Assembly: GCA_903813345.2 (NCBI GenBank)
Contig: CAIIXF020000008.1
Coordinates: 10,505,278 to 10,569,277, forward strand
Reading direction: 5' to 3'
From: Owenia fusiformis
Lineage: Eukaryota > Annelida > Polychaeta > Sabellida > Oweniidae
DNA length: 64,000 bases
Every line of letters starts with the position of its first letter. Position 1 is the first letter of the stretch. The notes beneath the pieces are model-generated. The model ran no database searches. It was given only the letters and a program-made list of their open reading frames with translations, and had not been told where the DNA came from. Shown in pieces: positions 56,525 to 64,000 of this stretch. Position numbers and translations under genes: made by a program.

Positions 56525-57290
56525 TTTCAAAGTTGGACTCAGCAGAATGACTCGATTTGTCAACAGATTTCTGATTGGTCAATCTACCAGACTCTGTATT
56601 TTCTAGACCAATCAAAAGAGTTTTCTTTAACCACCCCAAAAAATTTTATGCTGCCATCTATAGTTTCAATTGGAAAAGCTATACTAGCGACCTCTTTATA
56701 TCATGCTAAAATATTTTGATAGACTTGTGGATACCAATTTTTGAGGAAGGGTAATTTATTATTCAGTTAGCCCAGGGTAAACTAATCTTCTGGTCCTGAT
56801 CTGATGAAATAATCTCCCATATTTTTACCTTCTCTTCTGGAGAGAAGAAATCACTGTTATAACATCACTAAATACTGTAGTTCCTGTGATTTTATAAATA
56901 TAAACATGGGCTTTCAATCTAGTTGAAAGCCCATGATATAAACCTTGACAGAGATCCTCAGCTCACATGGTACCCTTTGCATTCGTTGGACTTCACTTCT
57001 TAAAAGAGAGCTTCGTCTTCACTCTTTCAAACTAAAATAAACCTGTGAACTCAACGCGCCAATCAGTGTTCGTCGGCCAAATTCGACCGACGTTCTATAT
57101 ATGGTTATTCCTTCTGACGTCATCGTTGAGCCCGAAATTGACCAATGACATGCGCATATTTAATTAGAACGCATTTGGCGTATGTTTCTTCAAGCTCGCC
57201 GATTGGTGGACGAAAGGTCAGCGCGTAAGTCAAAAGTGATTTATTACCCAAACTGTCACCGGTACCCGTCGTGGGGGCGGGGCCACTAAA
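56525..57290 (-). promoter_or_regulatory. Noncoding first exon and promoter region of MAPKBP1/WDR62
   Basis: Above the donor at 56524 are CCAAT boxes at about 56573 (ATTGG) and 56604 (CCAAT). Farther up, a 230-bp cluster holds CCAAT at 57059 and 57142, ATTGG at 57202, a full CRE TGACGTCA at 57115-57122 and a GC box GGGGGCGGGGCC at 57273-57284. Such density is rare elsewhere in this AT-rich window. The transcription start is not resolved, and the cluster could also serve a plus-strand transcript. Confidence 0.55.
56905..56935. other. Perfect 13-bp stem, 5-nt loop hairpin
   Basis: CATGGGCTTTCAA, loop TCTAG, TTGAAAGCCCATG. It lies between the likely first exon and the CRE/GC-box cluster. Confidence 0.85.
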
Positions 57291-59238
57291 CTGTAATATG
57301 GTCTCTACTAGGCAGAGTGTAGTTTAACTAGACTCTGCACGCAGGGTACTCACATGGGATACCTTTTTTGACATTTGGTTTTTTCAATGGACCGAAATTT
57401 TAGGATCTGGTATGAGAATGCCATCCAAATTATGACTTTTGAGGTATGGCAATGGTTGGATTTCCACAATCTGATATGAGGATGGTCATTCAAAATATGT
57501 TACCTAACACTTGCGGTTTGGCATTGGTCTAGTAGTTAGGCCTACATATATTCTTAATTTGTGATTGTTTTGGATCATTTTTGCCAAACATTTGCCTCTC
57601 AGACACTTCTTCTTTTGTATGGTATTGATCTTTTATCTGGACATTTGGTGTGGTATTGGTCTTATGCGGTCTTATATTTGGACACTGGGTTTGGTTTTTG
57701 GGCGTTATTTGGCTGGTATGGTAACACATCGAGATTTGACAGATTGGTATGGGAACATATTGATATCTGACGGTTCAGCCTATGACCCCCACCAAATGTT
57801 GTATGTAGTGTACCCTCGGGGATTTTACCAGCATAATATTCCTAAAAATGCCTCTTCAGTTAGGCAGTTTTCTACATCCTTCATGACATCATAGAGTTCC
57901 ATTTTTAAGTTTCGTCATAAGAACCAAAAATCAACTGACCACCAATTTTCGAGTGCTCATAACTTCATCAAACATAACAAATATTCATTTTCATATTGTT
58001 TGAATTTTATTATTTTATACCTCAGCAACTTATCTGAAGAGAGCAGATATGGAATCAGATGTATTAAAATGTGGTGGAGACATTTTGAAAATATTCTGTA
58101 TGATTTATTTTTCATGGGCGTAGCGCCTGTTACACACAGAATGCCCATGCGTACCAATTGTTTCAATATTTTTAAAAAACTAGGCCTATAAAAGTGTATA
58201 TATTTATGATTGTTAATATTGTGTAAATACGCAATACTTCAGATAGCCAGATAATTTCTATATTTCGAAATCTTCAATCAATACAATTTGTCCAAGCATA
58301 TCAATCGATATCGTTATGTTTTTCTGGTCCTTTAAAATCAAAATATCAGTCTACTAGTAACACTTTCAAACCGGATATAGATGATGCTAAATTGTACCGG
58401 GGAAGCAAAGAGGAGGGAAAACCCCATGATTCAATTGATGACATACGATTTCCTCCTTCGCTCACCTCCTTTCCCGGAAGTACATATATTTATACTTCCC
58501 TCCATCTTGGTTTTCAAAGTTTTCAAATTGACCTAGTTTTAAACCAATCAATGATCGACTCGCTAAACCAATCGGCGACGATGTCATCTCAATACAGATT
58601 TACATTATAAGCGTTTGTCATCTTTGAACACTGGGGTTTCTCCCCCTCTTGGGGAAGCCGTGTCTTTAGTTTTTCATATTGTGTAATTTTTTTGACGTGG
58701 CACAATCGAGGTGAAGACTGCAAATGAATTGCAAAAAATAAAATTTGTTAAAATGCATCGATTTATTTGCACATTTTCTGATAATTTCCGTATTTTTAAC
58801 GATTTTGTTTTGTCAGAATAGAATTATCTAAAGTTAAAAAAACACTAAGATTGCATCAAATAACGTCTTTGAAAAAGAAGTAGTTTGCTCTGTTTATGCG
58901 GGTAAACCTGACAATGTTTTGATTGGTCAATCAGCCTGAAGTCACAGGTCGTGTCCACCCAATCTTGCCAATCAATACGGTTTCGTGACACCCCTGACAG
59001 TGTAGGAATTATAGAAATCTCGAAACCGCTGAATAACTTATCAAAATATCAGTGGGGATTCATTAGATTGTACAAGGCGGTAATAATTCAAGATCAGAAA
59101 AGTAAAAAAATACTTGGGCAAGGCTAATTGACTACCTGTAGCCACACAAACTAGAAAACAGATTGATCTGAATTATCCAAAAGGCACAATCATTGAATAT
59201 AACATATAAATTAAATATATGTTGGAATTTCATTCTTC
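57291..59238. other. Intergenic region between MAPKBP1/WDR62 and TRMT5
   Basis: At 57350-57790 there is degenerate T/G-rich repetition of TTTGGTATGGTATTGGTCTT type that leaves long spurious frames. At 58474-58572 there is an ETS-like CCGGAAGT and two CCAAT boxes. AATAAA on the minus strand at 58762-58767 is a possible TRMT5 poly(A) signal. No gene seen. Confidence 0.6.
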
Positions 59239-59906
59239 TTAAATGTCACCCCCTGTGTCTGTTCTCATTTTTTTCCTTTGTGGACTATTTGTTTCATCCT
59301 CTTGACATATGAGCACATTATCAGTTAGTCTAAACTCAACACACATCATATCCTTTTTAGGGGCGACATTTCTTACATTATGTACTGTAGCACCCTCAGG
59401 AAGGGGCATCCTGAGACCTAATTCTGCCATTTCTAATGCCTCATTTTCCTGGTCCTCACTCTTGCAGAAGCAATAGCAATGAATTGTTGGCATAATGGGC
59501 TTTATTGTTGCCCCTTCAGCCTGAAGATCACTTGTTGTATACAATCCTTTAAATACATCGAGAAACTGAGTGGCTATTGCTGGTAGATTCATAATTATGT
59601 GTATGTTAGGAGGTGCGATTTCCTCACCATGTTTCTTCCATTTTTTTAACATATCCATTTTCACGATATTGCGAATAAAGTCCCGTCCATCCATATTATA
59701 AGCATTCAAGTCAATTTTGTACTTCTTAGAGGTGTTTAGTTTTACATTATGTTCTAACCATTTGAATGATTCAGGGTTCAAATCATTGGCGAAAACGATG
59801 CATTGTTTTCTGCTAGCTGGAATAGCAAATGGACCAATACCTGCCATCATGTCATACACGATATCACTGGGACTCAACTGTGATATAATTCTTGCATGTT
59901 CATTAC
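59239..59906 (-). CDS. TRMT5: TRMT5 exon 3 (catalytic domain, stop codon)
   Basis: TTGTTACAG precedes 59906. It completes the Gly of LGNEHAR and carries the Rossmann methyltransferase core and NLPA motif. It ends with TAA at 59239-59241 after TDTGGDI. Confidence 0.95.
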
Positions 59907-61275
59907 CTGTAACAAAAAACAAAGGACAACATTTGAGAAACATGGATGATGGTTTATACATTGTATTTGTTGAACATGGATTTACTGAACATAAATACAA
60001 GCAGTTTTATTTTAAAATGTGTCGAGGGATCCATTACTATATTTAAAATACATAAGCTTATACAATGGTACTGTTATAACATTATTACACAAGGTTTTAA
60101 AATGCAAAAGGTCACCAACTGTAATTTGTTACAGATGCCAACAGCCATACACCAACCATTTAATGCCCGACACCAACTGCCAAAAATCATCCACAAAAAA
60201 GTTGGAAATTATAACAATATGTCACCATCACAAAGGACAGCACAAAATCATACCGAGTTTGGGATTCCAATAGACTTTAGAGAAGTCCATCTCAAAACTG
60301 CATCCATTTTCTTTGTTGATGGTTATCATATTGTCCTCTCCCCCTAAAAGTTCTAGGCTAAAGTTCCGAAATGTTGTATCAATTGTATTTGTCTTGTTTA
60401 TCACTGTCTTCACTGTTTTAATCTTATCAACTAGCACTTCTCCTGAAAACAAAAAGATGCAACTACCTAAATACTTTCATTTAATTCATTCATTGGAGAG
60501 TGAGAACTGACCAAGTAATATATATCCAAATACCAATATATTTACCTATCAGGAATTTGTAGTCATTTAGGTTATCTTTAAGATTCAGATGCACGATGTG
60601 GCCAATTGTGCTAAAGCCCCCAACTCCATCAGTATCTGTCGGTAATACAGCTTTCAACACATCATCCCAAGTCAGGTTGTCATATGTTGTTTCTAAACTG
60701 TACATTTTAAAACTGTTAGGATCAACATCATGGGCAGTCATTACACCTTTTTCATCCTCAGAGAAGTCATCAAATGATTTGTACTGGTTGCGATCAAGAA
60801 GGAGCAGCTTGTGTGTTTTAAAACATAGATTGTCCGTTTCAAGATCAGCAATAGCCTTTATATTTGGCATCTTCAACATAGACTTTTTGAAGCATTTGTT
60901 CAAGTGTTTCAAACTTTTTATGTTGACAATAATTCCTGGAACTTGAATTGTCTGTGTAAACATGCTGCGATCTAACTTGGTCATACCTCGAACTTTTTCA
61001 CCCAATGAATTTGAAGTACCTGTCAATTCCATTCTATTCTTATTCACAGGAAATATATGTATTATCCAAGGGAACCTTACTTTCAATGATCTCAAAATAT
61101 TCTTCCAATGTGTTATAGATCTATCCTTTGAAAGTTTGACTTGATAAATATTAGATTTATCAACACATGGAATCAGACGTGCACCATTGGCCCAATGTCT
61201 AAAATTTGTACATCTAGTGAAAGTCTCAACTTGTGTCAAACGTGTTGATACGCTACATAGTACTCTCGTAGCCAT
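59239..61275 (-). CDS. TRMT5: TRMT5, tRNA (guanine37-N1)-methyltransferase, three exons, complete
   Basis: Joined exons 60546-61275, 60254-60442 and 59239-59906 give 528 residues plus stop (human about 509). The enzyme transfers methyl from S-adenosylmethionine to N1 of G37 next to the anticodon in nuclear and mitochondrial tRNAs, preventing frameshifting. Visible features are: an Arg-rich acid-poor start MATRVLCSVSTRLTQ (likely mitochondrial presequence); NPKLGNEHARIISQL at 303-317; SAM-binding motif YDMMAGIGPFAIPA at 324-337; FANDLNPES at 345-353; and the NLPA motif at 413-416, equivalent to the NPP-type motif of Trm5. The tail holds basic KKMR. Splice phases agree. It lies upstream of MAPKBP1/WDR62 on the same strand. 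I see no defects. Confidence 0.95.
60091..60236 (+). repeat. GTCACCAC hairpin-family repeat copy in TRMT5 intron 2
   Basis: AAGGTTTTAAAATGCAAAAG then GTCACCAACTGTAATTTGTT; the right end is ATATGTCACCATCACAAAGG, directly next to exon 2's donor (18 bp). Antisense to TRMT5. Confidence 0.7.
60254..60442 (-). CDS. TRMT5: TRMT5 exon 2
   Basis: GTTTTCAG precedes 60442 and GTATGA follows 60254. Encodes EVLVDKIKTVKTVINKTNTI to SKVYWNPKL (residues 244-306), the region just before the methyltransferase fold. Confidence 0.93.
60546..61275 (-). CDS. TRMT5: TRMT5 exon 1 (start codon)
   Basis: ATG at 61275; donor GTAAAT below 60546. Residues 1-243 include the presequence and the N-terminal domain, with IGHIVHLNLKDNLNDYKFLI near the end. 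GHIAHLNL.....YK.LIG is a strong Trm5 family block. Confidence 0.94.
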
Positions 61276-61328
61276 ATATCCATAGAATACTGATGAAATT
61301 ATTTTGAAATTTCTGAAAACAAAAATTA

Positions 61329-61337
61329 CACCGGAAG
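61329..61337. promoter_or_regulatory. TRMT5: ETS-type site ACCGGAAGT 54 bp upstream of the TRMT5 start codon
   Basis: ACCGGAAGT on the plus strand, followed by GCATGTGCGTGA. GGAA sites of this type are common in TATA-less promoters of mitochondrial-function genes in animals. No TATA box is seen. Confidence 0.5.
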
Positions 61338-61774
61338 TTGCATGTGCGTGAGTGAAACTGAGTTAGGATTCACGAAATCATAAACTGGATTCAAAAGAAC
61401 TTCATTGAGTTTGTATTATCAATTCCATCAACTATTTCTAAAATAATAAAATAAATATGATTTACATGAAAGTTATAAAGTACATGTCAAATGACATATA
61501 TGATAGGCAAAAAATACAACAACGTGATACAATCTACGCAGGCATTATTTTGCAACATGAAAATGAAAAAAACTAAAATGTAAACTGTTTTCTAAGTTAC
61601 CAAAAAATGTCTAGATATATTGATGCACATGCTCATTTAGCAGCTAGTGATTTTAAGGAGGTAAGGACCTAAGATATTATGTAACTTTATTGTTTTGAAC
61701 CACTGCTGTTTTGCGAGTTGTGACTGTTGAAGTGAGCTTGGTGAAAATTAAAAGTGGGTGATAATAGATTAGAT

Positions 61775-62503
61775 CTACAGTCTGTTTCACTGCTTCAAAG
61801 GCAAGCAGTTGAAGCTGAAAAATAAGAAATCTAGACTATTGTGCCATAATATATAGAAAGATATATTCTTATTGCACACGAATGACATTTGTATATTTCA
61901 GATTATTTATTGTACATGTATTTAGTGCAATAAGCCTGCGCCCCTCTTGTAATTTGAGGTCTATCAGCCATGTTATTTTTTCAAAATTAACTTGTCAGAG
62001 AAGCATTAAAATATAAGAGGTTGAAGACTTTATACAGTCTGTTACACTGCTTCAAAGGCAAGCAGTTAAACCTGAAATATAAGAAATCTAAATAATATTG
62101 TGCAATAATATATAGAAAAATATATTCATATTGCACACGAATGACATTTGTATATGTTGGATTGCTTGTAAATTGGCTCATAAACTCTGTAACCTCTTAT
62201 ATTTTGATGCTTCTCTACCATGTTAATTCTCAAAAAAATAACATGGCGGACAGACCTCAAATTACAAGAGGGCACAGGCTTATTGCACTAAACACTGAAT
62301 AATCTGAAATATACAAATGTCATTCGTGTGCAATATGAATATATTTTTCTATATATTATGGCACAATGGTCTATAGATTTCTTAATTTTCAGGTTCAACT
62401 GCTTGCCTTTGAAGCAGTGTAACAGACTGTAGGCCAATTTACAAGCAATCCAAGATATACAATTGTCATTCGTGTGCAGTATGAATATATTTTTCTATCA
62501 TTA
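61775..62503. repeat. Four-part direct and inverted repeat (A, B, A', B')
   Basis: A (61775-62030) and B (62034-62178) both begin CAGTCTGTT(T/A)CACTGCTTCA then AAGGCAAGCAGTT. A' (62183-62432) is the reverse of A, and B' (62433-62503) is a partial reverse of B starting GCCAATTTACAAGCAAT. TTGCACACGAATGACATTTG occurs in all four in the expected sense. In the 5' flank of TRMT5. Confidence 0.82.
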
Positions 62504-63210
62504 GACTATTGCACAAATGCTATAACATGCGTATTCCCATCTAAATGATTTGTCCTTCAGAGAAATGAAGATTTTTGGACGAGTTATGGTATCATCATAC
62601 CCCAGTATATTCTCTTTCAGTCAAAAAAGTTTGAACCAAAACTCCCCATGACAATCAAAAGGTCTCACCTGTAGAATACGCCATCTATAGAAAATTGTCA
62701 CTCTGATTTTGACAGATGGAGGCAGGTCAAAAGGATCAAATTTCTTTAAGAAAATGCACCTCCATCACATCAAATCATGTGTTAGAGTTGGTCCATACAT
62801 ACACTTTTTCATTCATGTACTTACCAAAATCCAACCACTGGTGATGCTAATATACATTATGTAACTACAATAATTGGACTATATTCTTGTTCTTAAAATG
62901 CCATCTATTCGTCTTCCCACTCGGCGGAATGATCAATAAGTTGTGTGTCCCCGATTTCACTCACGGGAAGTACATAAGTTTCACAATTGGAACTGTATAG
63001 GCTAGGGAATATGATATGGAATCAATTAATCAATAACAGTATGGCATCAGATGATATATGTCACGATATAGGGTAGAGATTTTTCTGTTTTTATTTTGTG
63101 CTACTTTTGGACTTAGAATAAAATCTAAAATGACCAGCCATCAGGGATCAGATTAAAAAAATAAGAACAGGACTCGTCAAAAGAGATAACGTATAGCATA
63201 AAATGGACTC
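62504..63210. other. Right flank, no recognisable feature
   Basis: About 700 bp of AT-rich sequence between two repeats, without a supported ORF or motif. Confidence 0.5.
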
Positions 63211-64000
63211 TTTTTCAAAACCAACACAAATGGCGCAAAGTAGCACTTTCCAGAAAATAAACAAAGTTCAGCCTCTCGATAGATTTTCATACCTGTTTTT
63301 TCAAAACTAACAGAAATGGCGAAAACTAACATTTTTCAGAAAATAAACAAAGTTCAGCCCATCGATAGATTTTCATACCTTTTTTGAAAACCAACACAAA
63401 TGGCCAAAAGTAACACTTTTCCAGAAAATAAACAGAGTCCATCATATGATAGATTTTCATACCTTTTTTCAAAACCAACACAAATGGCCAAAAGTAACAC
63501 TTTTCCAGAAAATAATCAGAGTTCAGCCCATTGATAGATTTTCATACCTTTTTTGAAAACCAACACAAATGTCCAAAAGTAACACTTTTCCAGAAAATAA
63601 TCAAAGTTCAGCCCATCGATAGATTTCATCCCGTTTTTTCAAAACTAACACAAATGGTGAAAAGTAACACTTTTCCAGAAAATAAACAGAGTCCAGCATA
63701 CGATATATTTTCATACCTTTTTTCAAAACCAACACAAATGGTGAAAAGTAACACTTTTCCAGAAAATAAACAGAGTCCAGCATATAATAGATTTTCATAC
63801 CTTTTTTGAAAACCAACACAAATGACCAAAAGTAACACTTTTCCAGACAAGAGTCCAGCCTATCGATAGATTTTCATACCTTTTTTTAAAACCAACACAA
63901 ATGGCAAAAAGTAGCACTTTCCAGAAAATAAACAGAGTCCAGCATACGATAGATTTTCATACCTTTTTTCAAAACCAACACAAATGGCGAAAAGTAGCAC
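63211..64000. repeat. ~84-bp tandem array, at least ten units, open at window end
   Basis: The unit contains AAACCAACACAAATGGCNAA, AGTAACACTTTTCCAGAAAA and ATAGATTTTCATACC. Starts fall near 63216, 63302, 63386, 63470, 63555, 63640, 63724, 63808, 63887 and 63970, so the period is 84-86 bp with one shortened unit of 79. Neighbouring units differ at several bases. Confidence 0.95.

Noticed and set aside
57565-57894. 109-residue plus-strand open frame
   Set aside because: It lies in degenerate T/G-rich repetition, has no family resemblance, and an overlapping frame is open as well.
63211-64000. CRISPR-like regular repeat
   Set aside because: Eukaryotic context, the repeat has no unique spacers and no cas genes; it is an ordinary tandem array.

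Overview
This window is metazoan nuclear DNA: AT-rich, with small exons in long introns, GT-AG splice sites, no operons, and many short DNA transposons. Most of it is one minus-strand gene whose spliced frame I could follow across 27 coding exons. The proteins are clearly animal. The repeat landscape (a ~160-bp tandem core followed by GACA/GACG microsatellite, as in the pearl elements known from bivalves, plus a nested single-exon TRIM-NHL gene) suggests a lophotrochozoan, most likely a mollusc. The species cannot be named from this sequence.

Main gene (minus strand, ATG at 56055, open at base 1): the single invertebrate homologue of the vertebrate pair MAPKBP1/WDR62, WD40 scaffold proteins of JNK signalling and the spindle pole. 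The 27 exons sum to 4374 nt (1458 codons) in one uninterrupted frame. Exons 1-11 encode the WD40 region (about residues 29-720). Exons 12-27 encode a long acidic, Ser/Thr-rich tail with a short charged helix. The C-terminal end lies beyond the left edge of the window. Intron 2 (27558-50462, 22.9 kb) holds about a third of the window. A small cluster of promoter-like motifs lies at 56.5-57.3 kb.

Nested in intron 15 on the same strand is an intronless RING/B-box/NHL gene (15395-17350), interrupted by one in-frame TGA. Upstream of the main gene, also on the minus strand, is a complete three-exon TRMT5 gene (59239-61275; tRNA guanine-37 N1-methyltransferase, 528 aa). The two main genes are not functionally related in any obvious way; they are neighbours in tandem.

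Repeats make up much of the rest. They include: two mariner relics with TA flanks (8887-9919, 10487-11533); a 702-bp hAT-type element with an 8-bp target duplication (43920-44621); three CAGTG-ended elements with 5-bp duplications (37418-37626, 45940-48500, 52730-53890); a PIF/Harbinger-like MITE with TTA duplication (54045-54457); a family of ~165-bp MITEs ending ACAGTRAAACCTGT; and a ~130-bp family ending in a GTCACCAC/GTGGTGAC hairpin, present at least 11 times, every copy in the same orientation and antisense to the host genes. The best candidate for something undescribed is the set of elements that hold tandem arrays plus microsatellite between conserved ends. One of these (45940-48500) has a 209-bp array-free relative in the same intron, so the insertion point of the array can be read directly. 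Right of TRMT5 are a four-part direct/inverted repeat (61775-62503) and an ~84-bp tandem array running off the window end (63211-64000).
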